Assembly: GCA_016234485.1 (NCBI GenBank)
Contig: JACRBL010000054.1
Location: 1 to 64,000, forward strand
Direction: 5' to 3'
Origin: Chloroflexota bacterium
GTDB lineage: Bacteria; Chloroflexota; Anaerolineae; Anaerolineales; Villigracilaceae
Length of the DNA stretch: 64,000 bases
The position numbers and the translations under genes are program-made. Positions 19,449 to 27,210 of the stretch are shown in pieces. Numbering within the stretch: the first letter of the stretch is position 1; the number at the start of each line of letters is the position of its first letter. The notes below the pieces were generated by a model that was not told the origin of the DNA, did no database searches, and saw nothing but the letters and a program-made list of their open reading frames with translations.

Positions 19449-19592
19449 AATCCCGAAGGGATGACAGGATTGTAACGAAATACAATCACGAGAAGAAAAT
19501 CCCGAAGGGATGATATCGTTCAAGAATGCCACCCCTTCGGGGTTTATGGAATACGATCTTCAAGCAATAATCATATTACCCCTTCGGGGTTG
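19449..19592. repeat. Four copies of a cccgaaggg palindromic unit
   Basis: aatcccgaagggatga occurs at 19449-19464 and 19498-19513, and the opposite orientation (accccttcggggtt) at 19530-19545 and 19577-19592. The cluster fills the 156-nt gap between the M23 lipoprotein gene and ftcD. It may form cruciforms or transcript hairpins; no T tract makes it a standard terminator. Confidence 0.8.
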
Positions 19593-19598
19593 GATACA

Positions 19599-21131
19599 TT
19601 AAATCCCGCCGCGATCCTTCATCACCTTGCGAATCTCTTCTTCGAGTGTATCGGCCTTCTTCTCCAACTCGGCCAGCTCGGTGAGCATCTTCTCCCCCGC
19701 CGACTTGTCTTCGAGCGAGTGGATGTTGATGCGCACGTTGTAGCCCGCGGCCGTCAACGAAGCGCGCGCCATCGCAAAGCCCGACATCGAGTCGCTAATG
19801 GCGTTGATGTTGCCGTTGCGCGCGCATTTCAACGCGAGTTCCATCACCTTGACGGCCATCTCTGAAACGTGGAGTGGAATGTGCGCGGCGTTGAGCGTGG
19901 CATTGACAATCGCCGCGTCGCGCGTCTGCTTTTGCTCCTCGGTCTCCTTGGGCAATTTGAACGTCGCCATCAACACTTCAAACGACGCCGCGTCATCGCC
20001 TACGGCCTGACCAAGTTCCTTGCGCAAACTTTCCGACATCACGCGGATGGCCTGCATCTCGGCTTCCACTTCGGCATATTTCTTCTTGCCGATCGTGAGT
20101 CCCGCGACCATGGCCGTCAGCGCCGCGCCCATGGCGCCTGCGAACGCTCCAGCCGAGCCGCCGCCCGGGGTCGGGGTGGGCGCGGCCAGTTCCTCGGTGA
20201 ACGAGGACGGGCGTCCGTTCGGCGTGGACGAGGCGCTTTGTGCGGAAAAGAGTCGCGATTCGAGTATCTGCGATTTGTCGAATCCATCTAACTGCGTGTA
20301 CCAGACCGCCGCGTCCACCAGAGCTTCCTGCGGGATCAATCCCACCAGCTCGCTGTGATGGATGCCGACGCCATAACGCTGCGCCTCGCGTCGGATGAAC
20401 TCCACCACGCGGGCGATGGGCGTCTCGTGAAAGTTGGTGAGATTCATCGAGACCTGCGCGCGGCCGTCCACGAGGAAGCCGTTGCCTTTCACGTAGCGCA
20501 GTCCGCCCGAAGAGTGGCGGATGGCCTTGGCGATCTTCTTGGCGATGTCCTGATCGTCGGTGGTGAGATAGACGTTGAACGCCACCAGCGGATTGCGCGC
20601 CCCGATGACGGTCGCGCCTGCCTTGCCGACCTTGCTCGGACCGAAGTCGGGCTCGCGCTCGGGTTTGACGCCCATCTCCTCCTTGAGCGCTTCATACTGA
20701 CCGCGGCGGATATTTTCGAGATTCGTCCGTTCGGGACGCGTCGCCGCGGCTTCATACAAATAGACGGGGATCTGGAGTTCGCTCCCCACGCGTTGACCCA
20801 GCCGTTTGGCGATGGCGATGCAATCGTCCATCGTCGCGCCGCTGAGAGGCACGAAGGGAACCACGTCCGTCGCGCCCATGCGTGGATGTTCGCCCGTGTG
20901 CGCGTCGAGATCAATGAGTTCCGCCGCCTTTTGGATGGCACGGAAGGCGGCCTCTTCCACGCCCGCGACAGTGCCAGCAAAGGTCAACACCGTGCGGTTG
21001 TGGTCGAGATCGGAAGAACGGTCGAGGAGTTTCACATCTGGGACCGATTGGATGGCGGCCACGATCTGGTCAACGACCTCAGGTCGCCGCGCTTCGGAGA
21101 AGTTGGGGATGCATTCGATGAGGGTGGTCAT
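19599..21131 (-). CDS. ftcD: Glutamate formimidoyltransferase / formimidoyl-THF cyclodeaminase
   Basis: Bifunctional folate enzyme that moves a formimino group from formimidoyl-glutamate to tetrahydrofolate and then releases ammonia to give methenyl-THF. The start is set at MTTLIECIPNFSEAR (21131), the usual N-terminus. Residues 1-180 are the transferase N-domain (LDHNRTVLTFAG, DAHTGEHPRMGATDVVPFVP), about 181-305 the C-domain (GLRYVKGNGFLVDGRAQVSMNL), and after a linker about 325-510 the cyclodeaminase (TPTPGGGSAGAFAGAMGAAL). Length is 510. No hut genes are nearby, so the source of formimino groups (histidine or purine breakdown) is unknown. Confidence 0.95.
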   Translation of the reverse strand: MTTLIECIPNFSEARRPEVVDQIVAAIQSVPDVKLLDRSSDLDHNRTVLTFAGTVAGVEEAAFRAIQKAAELIDLDAHTGEHPRMGATDVVPFVPLSGATMDDCIAIAKRLGQRVGSELQIPVYLYEAAATRPERTNLENIRRGQYEALKEEMGVKPEREPDFGPSKVGKAGATVIGARNPLVAFNVYLTTDDQDIAKKIAKAIRHSSGGLRYVKGNGFLVDGRAQVSMNLTNFHETPIARVVEFIRREAQRYGVGIHHSELVGLIPQEALVDAAVWYTQLDGFDKSQILESRLFSAQSASSTPNGRPSSFTEELAAPTPTPGGGSAGAFAGAMGAALTAMVAGLTIGKKKYAEVEAEMQAIRVMSESLRKELGQAVGDDAASFEVLMATFKLPKETEEQKQTRDAAIVNATLNAAHIPLHVSEMAVKVMELALKCARNGNINAISDSMSGFAMARASLTAAGYNVRINIHSLEDKSAGEKMLTELAELEKKADTLEEEIRKVMKDRGGI

Positions 21132-21247
21132 ATCAACTCGGAATATGTTAGTTGGATGGTTTGGGGAAGGGCTTACGAGCAACAAAAGTAATTATAAAGG
21201 ATGAACCCTTGCAATACATCATAATCCTCCCAAGGAATCTACATAGC

Positions 21248-21319
21248 GAGAAAAACTGACACGCATCCTCCGCTCCATTAGCCACTATAACGTTCGCGGA
21301 GACATGTCAGGTTTTCGTG
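21248..21319 (-). terminator. Long hairpin after the tyrosine phosphatase gene
   Basis: Inverted arms gaaaaactgaca and tgtcaggttttcg, with a further ccgc/gcgg pairing inside, lie directly after the phosphatase stop. Read on the minus strand the 3' arm ends in TTTTTC. A terminator is likely; it may also be a member of a dispersed repeat family. Confidence 0.6.
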
Positions 21320-21322
21320 TTT

Positions 21323-22147
21323 CTACTCCAAATACACCGCCCGCAAATGCTCGATCTCATGCTCGCTCAACCCCAGCGCGTTTTGTAGATAGCCTTCAAA
21401 GGAACCATGCTCGCGCTCCATCGTATCGAACGCGGCTTGCAGATAGGCGGGTTGCACTTCCATGAAGCCGCGCACCACGTCCGCGTAGAGGCCGCCTTTG
21501 AGCAGGCGCAGGCGGAGCAGTTCCCAGGTTTTGGAGGGCAGGTAATATTGATTGGTGAGCAGGTAATCTTCCAAAATTGTTTTCATCGGAACGCCCAAAA
21601 TTCGCAGGAGCAGGGCCGCCGCGAAACCCGTCCGATCTTTGCCCGCGGCGCAGTGGAATAGAACGGGGTTGCCATGCGCCGCGAAAACTTCGCGCACGAA
21701 GCGTTGGACTTCGGGCGTAAAGCGCGTGACGAGTTCCACGTTCGTTTGCGTGAGATAGCGCCCTGGGTTCACATTTTGGATGTTCTTCAAAAACTCATCA
21801 TGCTCCTCATACCAGATGACCGTGCTGGGGTCATTGATCGGGATATGCACGGCCCGCGTCGCGCCAGACGCGGGGAGGCGGTCTGGCTCCTCGGCGAGTT
21901 CGCGCGCCGTGCGGAAGTCAATGACGCGGTCCAGCCCGAGGGCCGAGAGACGCGCCAGGTCGGCGTCGGTCAGGTTGTGCAATTTGTCGGAGCGATACAA
22001 CATCCCCCAGCGCACCGAGCGGCCATCCGCGGCTTGGTATCCGCCCAGGTCGCGAAAATTTTTCGCGCCCAAAAAAGACAACCGCCGCGCGTGATTTGGT
22101 TTTTGCGTTTGCGCGAAATCTCTCCCGATGGAAATTTCATCGTACAT
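21323..22147 (-). CDS. Protein tyrosine/serine phosphatase (Y_phosphatase3 type)
   Basis: 274 residues from the ATG at 22147, chosen because CAGGAG lies eight bases upstream; the frame extends 26 codons further but reaches into a repeat. The P-loop HCAAGKDRTGFAAALLL holds the catalytic Cys and Arg. The N-terminal NFRDLGGYQAADGRSVRWGMLYRSD is typical of the bacterial tyrosine-phosphatase family that includes Listeria LipA and Mycobacterium PtpB. Possible substrates are phosphoproteins or phosphoinositides; none is indicated here. No signal peptide. Confidence 0.9.
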   Translation of the reverse strand: MYDEISIGRDFAQTQKPNHARRLSFLGAKNFRDLGGYQAADGRSVRWGMLYRSDKLHNLTDADLARLSALGLDRVIDFRTARELAEEPDRLPASGATRAVHIPINDPSTVIWYEEHDEFLKNIQNVNPGRYLTQTNVELVTRFTPEVQRFVREVFAAHGNPVLFHCAAGKDRTGFAAALLLRILGVPMKTILEDYLLTNQYYLPSKTWELLRLRLLKGGLYADVVRGFMEVQPAYLQAAFDTMEREHGSFEGYLQNALGLSEHEIEHLRAVYLE

Positions 22148-22220
22148 GGTTTGGACTCCTGGCAGGGTAAAATCGCAGACGAGCCTGCCCGTTTGAAATT
22201 GGATTTCTCTACTGACATCC

Positions 22221-22306
22221 GTCATTGCGAGGGTGATCTTCCCGAAGCAATCCCCTCCATGTCTCGGGGACTGCTTCGTCGGGAAGAGCGCCCTCCTCGC
22301 AGTGAC
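22221..22306. repeat. GCAATGAC palindromic repeat, copy 1
   Basis: Begins gtcattgcgag and ends ctcgcagtgac, with inner arms cccgaagcaatc and ctgcttcgtcggg. It lies in the divergent gap between the phosphatase and cyclase genes. Related copies are at 25313, 59677, 60069 and 62640. Confidence 0.9.
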
Positions 22307-22443
22307 GAAATCTACTCGTATTGGTACGATAGAGAAAGTTGGATTGGAAAATTTTGATCGTGTGATTTCGGTGGCGATGTCCCACCAATTTTGGAACGAC
22401 AGGCCGCAAGTATACTATCACTTCAAAGATCGGTAGGAAAATC

Positions 22444-23139
22444 ATGGCCGAGATCATTGACCTCTCGCAGGAAATTTACGCAGGCATGCCCGTGTTTTCT
22501 GGCTTGCCCGAAGTGAACATCAACGTCCACGTGACGCACGAAGAGTGGGACAAGATCGCCGAAGACGGCGTCCGCTCGCCTGCGGTGAATCGACTCGAGC
22601 TGGGCGAACACACTGGCACGCACGTGGACGCGTTCAATCACATGGCGCGTCAGTTTCGCGGACAATCCATCGAGACGATGCCGCTCACGATGTTTTACAC
22701 CGAGGGGATTTGTTTGGATTGTTCGCGCAAAAAGGTTCGCGAGTTGATCGAAGTGGATGACCTGGAGCGCGCGCTTTCCGCTTCGGGGCTGGACGTTCGG
22801 GCGGGCGACACCGTCCTCATCCACACCGACCACTTCCGCCGCGCCTTCGGGACCGAGGACTGGGATCGCGGCCCCGGCCTGAGCGTGGACGCGGCCCGCT
22901 GGCTTGGTCAGAAAAGAATCGCCGCCTTCGGCGTGGAGACGATGTCGCCGGGCGTGCGGCATGTGTCCAACAAGCAAGTCCATCTCGTTTGCGGCGAAAT
23001 GGGATTCACGCATTACGAAAATCTCATAAACCTGCACCTGCTCATCGGCCGCGGACGATTCCGATTCATCGGCCTGCCATTGAAGATTCGCGGCGGCACG
23101 GGCTCGCCTGTGCGGGCAATAGCAGTCTTCGAAGATTGA
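22444..23139 (+). CDS. Cyclase family protein (kynurenine formamidase-like)
   Basis: Metal-dependent amidohydrolase of 231 residues in the cyclase/KynB family. The signature HTGTHVDAFNHM (near 58-69) supplies the metal ligands, and the N-terminal IIDLSQEIYAGMPVFSG and the central VLIHTDHF are typical. Family members hydrolyse N-formylkynurenine or close cyclic compounds; without tryptophan-breakdown neighbours the substrate is open. Start chosen at the ATG preceded by TAGGAAAATC. A TATACT at 22411-22416 is a candidate -10 box. The HAD-fusion gene follows 24 nt later but has its own -10 box. Confidence 0.88.
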   Translation: MAEIIDLSQEIYAGMPVFSGLPEVNINVHVTHEEWDKIAEDGVRSPAVNRLELGEHTGTHVDAFNHMARQFRGQSIETMPLTMFYTEGICLDCSRKKVRELIEVDDLERALSASGLDVRAGDTVLIHTDHFRRAFGTEDWDRGPGLSVDAARWLGQKRIAAFGVETMSPGVRHVSNKQVHLVCGEMGFTHYENLINLHLLIGRGRFRFIGLPLKIRGGTGSPVRAIAVFED

Positions 23140-23150
23140 TGCCTTTCGTA

Positions 23151-23156
23151 TACAAT
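23151..23156 (+). promoter_or_regulatory. -10 box TACAAT of a probably leaderless gene
   Basis: TACAAT ends seven bases before the ATG at 23164 with no Shine-Dalgarno sequence between, so transcription should begin at or next to the start codon. Confidence 0.6.
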
Positions 23157-23163
23157 ACCCATC

Positions 23164-24051
23164 ATGCCCCTGATCCTCTTCGATTTTGATGGCGTTCTCG
23201 CAGACACGCTCAGCGATATGCTCCTCTTCGCCCAACAGGTCTGTGACAGATTGGGAGTCAATCACATTGTCACTCAAAACGACTTGAACTCGCTCGAGAC
23301 CATGTCCTTCGCGGAATATGGACGGCAGTGTGAAGTCCCCGAACCGCTGGTGGAGGAGTTTGTCCGCCGTTGCCTGGAGAGATTCAGCGAGAAAGAATCG
23401 CCGCCGGCAATTTTCAGCGGATTAGCGCAGGCTATCCACGAGTTATGCCAGGATAATACGCTTGCCATTGTCTCTGGTAACACAGGCAAAAATGTGAAGA
23501 CATTTCTCATCCAGCACGGGCTGGACAGATGCTTCCAGGCGATCTTTGGCGTGGACTCGCCGGGAGGCAAATCCGAAAAAATCGAGCAGGCGCGCCGCCA
23601 ATTTGGGAAGCGCGGCGAACCTGTCTTGATGGTAGGCGACTCATTGAGCGACATCCGCGCCGCCAGGGATGCCTCCGTCAAAAGCATTGCCGTGAGTTGG
23701 GGACACCAAAGCATAGAAAGGTTGCTGTCCGCGAGTCCCGATTACGCGATCCACAAGCCGATGGAATTGCTGGATATAATCCGCCGCATGAACATCCCCG
23801 ACCGAATCATCACCCTCGCCGAACTTCGCCGCAACGACGGCGGACGCTATTCCCGCAAGTGGATCGCCTACAACGGCATCGTCTACGACGTGACCGATTG
23901 CCCAAAGTGGCGCGGCGATCTGCACGAGAATCTCCACTTCCCCGCGCAAGACCTGACCAGTGAGCTCCCCGACGCCCCGCACAAGGAGGAAGTGTTTTTG
24001 CACGAGTGCGTGAAGATCGTTGGGAGGCTCGAAGAAACCGTTGAACGTTAA
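23164..24051 (+). CDS. HAD-family phosphatase fused to a cytochrome b5-like domain
   Basis: 295 residues. Residues 1-208 form a phosphoglycolate-phosphatase-like HAD domain: DFDGVLADT (nucleophile Asp near 7), VSGNTG (motif II), the lysine of PGGKSEK and GDSLSDIRAARDA (motif IV). Residues 209-295 match small stand-alone cytochrome b5-like/steroid-binding proteins: ITLAELRRNDGG, YNGIVYDVTDCPKW, HENLHFPAQDLTSELPDAPH. At the junction is an in-frame ATG (23788) with TATAAT seven bases upstream, so the second part may also be made alone. The fusion may stem from loss of a stop codon. The stop lies in a palindrome (24045-24066). Confidence 0.82.
   Translation: MPLILFDFDGVLADTLSDMLLFAQQVCDRLGVNHIVTQNDLNSLETMSFAEYGRQCEVPEPLVEEFVRRCLERFSEKESPPAIFSGLAQAIHELCQDNTLAIVSGNTGKNVKTFLIQHGLDRCFQAIFGVDSPGGKSEKIEQARRQFGKRGEPVLMVGDSLSDIRAARDASVKSIAVSWGHQSIERLLSASPDYAIHKPMELLDIIRRMNIPDRIITLAELRRNDGGRYSRKWIAYNGIVYDVTDCPKWRGDLHENLHFPAQDLTSELPDAPHKEEVFLHECVKIVGRLEETVER
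23775..23780 (+). promoter_or_regulatory. Internal -10 box TATAAT before the cytochrome b5-like part
   Basis: TATAAT lies inside the HAD reading frame and ends seven bases before the in-frame ATG 23788, the same spacing as the leaderless starts at 23164 and 24089. It could drive an 87-residue cytochrome b5-like protein alone. Confidence 0.5.
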
Positions 24052-24066
24052 ACGTTCAACGTTCAC
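24045..24066. repeat. gttgaacgtt palindrome over the end of the HAD-fusion gene
   Basis: gttgaacgttaaacgttcaac is an almost perfect palindrome that contains the TAA stop of the HAD-fusion gene. It looks like one more short dispersed palindrome type in this genome. Confidence 0.6.
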
Positions 24067-24088
24067 GAAACCGATTAGAATCCAAGCC

Positions 24089-24310
24089 ATGTCTGATGAA
24101 GAAACCGCCAAAGTGGAAGAGAAGAAACCCGCGTCTTTCGTGACGATCTGCGGGCGCGTCTTCCACGCGGACCCCGATTATTTTCCGCAAGCCGAATATC
24201 GCGGCCGACGAATTTATCTCTGCACCGATTCCTGTCTCGGCGCGTTCCTGTCCGATCCCGATCGTTTCGTCGCCGCGCACAAGAAGAGTTACAAGAAAGA
24301 TGGCGAGTAA
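24089..24310 (+). CDS. Small YHS-domain protein
   Basis: 73 residues. The core TICGRVFHADPDYFPQAEY, then RGRRIYLCTDSCLGAF and DPDRFVAAH match the YHS domain, a small metal-binding fold (Cys plus Cys-x3-Cys) found in metal transport and oxygenase proteins. The N-terminus is charged and without signal. The start is taken at 24089; TAGAAT (24076-24081) ends seven bases before it, so the mRNA may be leaderless. It lies between the cytochrome b5-like fusion and fdhD; a role in metal handling is possible but unproven. Confidence 0.78.
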   Translation: MSDEETAKVEEKKPASFVTICGRVFHADPDYFPQAEYRGRRIYLCTDSCLGAFLSDPDRFVAAHKKSYKKDGE

Positions 24311-24311
24311 G

Positions 24312-24393
24312 AATTTTCACCGCAAAGAGCGCAAAGCTCGCAAAGTTTTTAAAGGTTTCTTTGCGCTCTTCGTGTGCTTCGCGGTTAAATTTA
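24312..24393. repeat. Inverted repeat accgcaaagagcgcaaag type
   Basis: caccgcaaagagcgcaaag is mirrored by ctttgcgctcttcgtgtgcttcgcggt around a tttttaaaggtt centre. This word type is a common dispersed repeat in many environmental bacteria. It lies directly before fdhD, so it sits in its 5' region. Confidence 0.8.
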
Positions 24394-24404
24394 ATAGGTG
24401 AACC

Positions 24405-25196
24405 ATGCTTGAGCCCCGCAAACCCATTCAATATTTCCAACTCGATTCGGAAGAAAGCAAATCCATCGCGGCCAGCGTCATCGTCGAGACGCCCGTCTCG
24501 CTCACCGTCAACGGCGAAGTGTGGGTCTCGATGATGTGCACGCCCATCCTGCTCGAAGAGATGGCGATCGGCTTCCTCTTCAATGAAGGCATCATAGATG
24601 CGATGGATGAAATCTCCGACGTCCGCCTCTGCGAACACGGGGACAACGTGGACATCTGGCTGACGCACGCGGCCGACAAACCATCCAAGTGGACGCGCAC
24701 CTCGGGCTGTTCGGGCGGGATGACCGCCGTCGACTCCATCACTCGACCTCGCGCGGTCTCGGCCCCGAACGGTTACGTCCTGCCCGCGAGCGGAATCGGC
24801 CACCTGGTCGAGATGTTGTTCGAGTCGCAAGATTTGTACCGCGAGACGGGCGGAGTCCACACCTCCGCGTTGACCGACGGCGAGCGTATCCTGCTCTCCG
24901 CCGAAGACATCGGCCGCCACAACACCCTCGACAAACTCGCGGGGATGTGCCTGCGGCAAAACGTCTGGCCGAGCCGCCGCATCCTGATGACGACGGGACG
25001 CATCAGCTCGGAGATGCTCCAAAAAGCGGTGCGACTGGGCGCGGGCATCCTGATCTCGCGCACCTCGCCCTCGTCCCTTTCGATTGAGTTGGCTGAGAAA
25101 TGGGGAATTACGCTGATTGGATACGCGAGGAGGAATCGGTTTAATTTGTACGCGCATCCTGAGAGGATAATGACTTCCGTTGAACAGACTTCATGA
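24405..25196 (+). CDS. fdhD: Formate dehydrogenase accessory sulfurtransferase FdhD
   Basis: Transfers sulfur from a cysteine desulfurase to the molybdenum/tungsten cofactor before insertion into FdhA. 263 residues, normal length. Visible are the N-terminal ETPVSLTVNGEVWVSMMCTP, GFLFNEGII, the sulfur-carrying loop TSGCSGG (one Cys where E. coli has CxxC) and the C-terminal ALTDGERILLSAEDIGRHNTLDKL and TTGRISSEM segments. It opens the formate dehydrogenase locus, 229 nt before the NuoE-NuoF gene, separated by a repeat-filled gap. Confidence 0.94.
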   Translation: MLEPRKPIQYFQLDSEESKSIAASVIVETPVSLTVNGEVWVSMMCTPILLEEMAIGFLFNEGIIDAMDEISDVRLCEHGDNVDIWLTHAADKPSKWTRTSGCSGGMTAVDSITRPRAVSAPNGYVLPASGIGHLVEMLFESQDLYRETGGVHTSALTDGERILLSAEDIGRHNTLDKLAGMCLRQNVWPSRRILMTTGRISSEMLQKAVRLGAGILISRTSPSSLSIELAEKWGITLIGYARRNRFNLYAHPERIMTSVEQTS

Positions 25197-25312
25197 GAAA
25201 GGAATTGATTAGACGACGCACTCTCAAGATAGGACGAAAATCACTAACGGGGAATTTCCAGTCAAGAGATAATAGAAGAAACCTTTATTGGTACACGAAA
25301 TCACACTCGTTC

Positions 25313-25404
25313 CGTCGTTGCGACGAAGCAATCCCACCCGTGGAGGAGATTGCTCCCTGGCACTGCCCGCCAGGGCAAGTGTCGCAACTTGCGCTCGCAA
25401 TGAC
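25313..25404. repeat. GCAATGAC palindromic repeat, copy 2 (degenerate)
   Basis: Contains cgacgaagcaatcc, ggaggagattgct and the end gctcgcaatgac, with an inserted gcccgccagggc hairpin. Its 5' end is altered compared with copies 3-5. It occupies the gap between fdhD and the NuoE-NuoF fusion gene. Confidence 0.8.
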
Positions 25405-25425
25405 GGGATGAAAACATGAGGTACC

Positions 25426-27141
25426 ATGACTAACAAAAAGATCAAATACCAACCCATCCAACCCGAAGTGTTGGAACTGGCCGCCGAGCACGGGAACAGT
25501 CCCGAGGCCGTTCTGGAAGTGTTGAAAGACATCCAGGCGGAGCACGGCGGTCTTTCGCGCCAGTCCATCACCGACACGGCCCGCGCGCTGGGCATCCCCG
25601 CGCACCAGGCCTACGGGATGGCAACCTTCTATTCCATGCTCTCGCTCGAGGAGCACCGCGAAGTTCTGCGCGTTTGTGATGGACCCGTCTGCTGGCTCAA
25701 GCGCGCCTCGGTGGACGCGTGGAAAAAGAAAATGCCCGCCGACGACTTCACAGTCGAGCGGACATCCTGCCTCGGACTCTGCGACCGCGCGCCCGCCGTC
25801 CTTGTGAATGACGAGCAGGCGGGTCCCGTTTTGCCGCGGAACGCCGCCAAAGTCTGCGAGGGGTGGCGCGGAGTGGAAACCGACTATGCAAAGCCGCGAA
25901 AAGGCGAACTGCGCGTGATGACCGAACTGATCGGCAAGATTGATCCCGATTCGATTGACGACGCGTTATCGCATGGCGTGTATGGCGGACTGAAGTCCGC
26001 GCTCCAAAAATCACCCGAGGAAGTGATCGCCATCGTCGAGGCGAGCGGCTTGCAGGGACGCGGCGGCGCGGGATTCCCCGTGGGTCGAAAATGGAAATTC
26101 GTCGCGGCGGAAAAACGGACGCCGCGTTACATCGTCTGCAATGCGGACGAGAGCGAGCCTTTGATTTTCAAAGACCGCGTGTTGATTGAGACCAATCCGC
26201 ATCAGTTGCTGGAAGGCCTGCTGATCGCGGGATACGCGTGCGGCGCGTCGGAGGCGTGGATTTACATCCGGGGAGAATACGAAGCGCAGGCGCGGCGGCT
26301 GGAAAATGCAATCAAGCAAGCCGAAGAAAAAAATCTGTTGGGCGAAAATATTTTGGGGAGCGGGTTCAGTTTTAAGATTCACGTGCATCGCGGCGCGGGC
26401 GCGTACATTTGCGGGGAGGAGACCGCGCTGATCGAGTCGCTCGAAGGCAAGCGCGGCGAACCGAGACTGAGGCCGCCGTTCCCGCCCGCGTACGGATTCC
26501 GCGGCCAGCCGACCGCGGTCAACAACGTGGAGTCGTTCTGTGCCGTGCCGCACATTTTGAAAAACGGCGCTGACTGGTGGAAGTCGCTAACGGGTTACGC
26601 GGTGGGCGGCACGAAGCTTTACATGGTTCTCGGCCACGTCAAAAACCCTGGCTTATTCGAAGCGCCATTCGGGTTGACTCTGCGCGACGTGATTAAGATG
26701 GGCGGCGGGATGGCCGAGGGGGCGAAGTTCCAGTTTGCGCTCTGCGGCGGCGCGGCGGGGACAATCGTGGACAAGTCGCTGATGGATGTGCCGCTGGATT
26801 ACGCCTCGTCACAAAAGGGAATTTCCCTTGGCGCGGGCGCGTTCTTGATCTGCGATCAAACTGTTTCGCCTGTCGCGTTCTTGCGCGAATTGCTTCACTT
26901 CTTCGCGGCGGAGAGTTGCGGAAAATGTACGCCCTGCCGCGTCGGGACGTGGCGCTCGCTGGAGATTCTCAATCGTCTGGCGGCCGGTCAAGGTCACGCG
27001 GGAGACGTGGAAGAGTTGAAGGCGCTGTCCGCCGTCATGCTCGATTCGTCGTTCTGCGGGCTGGGACAGTCCGTGCCGATCCCGATGAATTCGGCGATGG
27101 CGCATTTTGGAAAGAAGTTTGCGGAGGCGGAGACACGATAA
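25426..27141 (+). CDS. NAD-linked formate dehydrogenase, NuoE-NuoF fusion subunit
   Basis: Diaphorase subunit (FdsB/FdhB type), 571 residues. Residues 1-150 are a NuoE-like thioredoxin fold with the 2Fe-2S ligands C-DGPV-C and C-LGL-C. Residues about 165-571 are NuoF-like: GRGGAGFPVGRKW and CNADESEP (FMN/NADH), GAGAYICGEETALIESLEGK, and the 4Fe-4S motif ESCGKCTPCRVGT with the fourth Cys in SSFCGLG. It takes electrons from FdhA and reduces NAD. NuoE and NuoF are separate genes in many FDHs; here they are fused. It lacks the extra C-terminal ferredoxin domains of bifurcating hydrogenase HydB. The stop codon lies in the first base triplets of repeat B1. Confidence 0.94.
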   Translation: MTNKKIKYQPIQPEVLELAAEHGNSPEAVLEVLKDIQAEHGGLSRQSITDTARALGIPAHQAYGMATFYSMLSLEEHREVLRVCDGPVCWLKRASVDAWKKKMPADDFTVERTSCLGLCDRAPAVLVNDEQAGPVLPRNAAKVCEGWRGVETDYAKPRKGELRVMTELIGKIDPDSIDDALSHGVYGGLKSALQKSPEEVIAIVEASGLQGRGGAGFPVGRKWKFVAAEKRTPRYIVCNADESEPLIFKDRVLIETNPHQLLEGLLIAGYACGASEAWIYIRGEYEAQARRLENAIKQAEEKNLLGENILGSGFSFKIHVHRGAGAYICGEETALIESLEGKRGEPRLRPPFPPAYGFRGQPTAVNNVESFCAVPHILKNGADWWKSLTGYAVGGTKLYMVLGHVKNPGLFEAPFGLTLRDVIKMGGGMAEGAKFQFALCGGAAGTIVDKSLMDVPLDYASSQKGISLGAGAFLICDQTVSPVAFLRELLHFFAAESCGKCTPCRVGTWRSLEILNRLAAGQGHAGDVEELKALSAVMLDSSFCGLGQSVPIPMNSAMAHFGKKFAEAETR

Positions 27142-27195
27142 TTCGAAATACGATACTCGATACTCGAAAATCGAATAACGAATTATCGAATATCG
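27136..27195. repeat. cgatattcga palindromic repeat, copy B1
   Basis: About 60 nt made of alternating cgata, actcga, attcga and tatcg words, ending aacgaattatcgaatatcg. It fills the gap between the NuoE-NuoF gene and fdhA and includes the TAA stop of the former. Copies B2 (inside fdhA) and B3 (after fdhA) follow. Confidence 0.88.
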
Positions 27196-27210
27196 TCCCA
27201 AAGGTGAAAT

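Noticed and set aside
19443-19532. Longer start of the M23 lipoprotein at 19532
   Set aside because: The extension is translated repeat DNA and would hide the lipoprotein signal peptide.
19449-19592. CRISPR array from the spaced cccgaaggg units
   Set aside because: Units are short, of mixed orientation and irregular spacing, and no cas genes are present.
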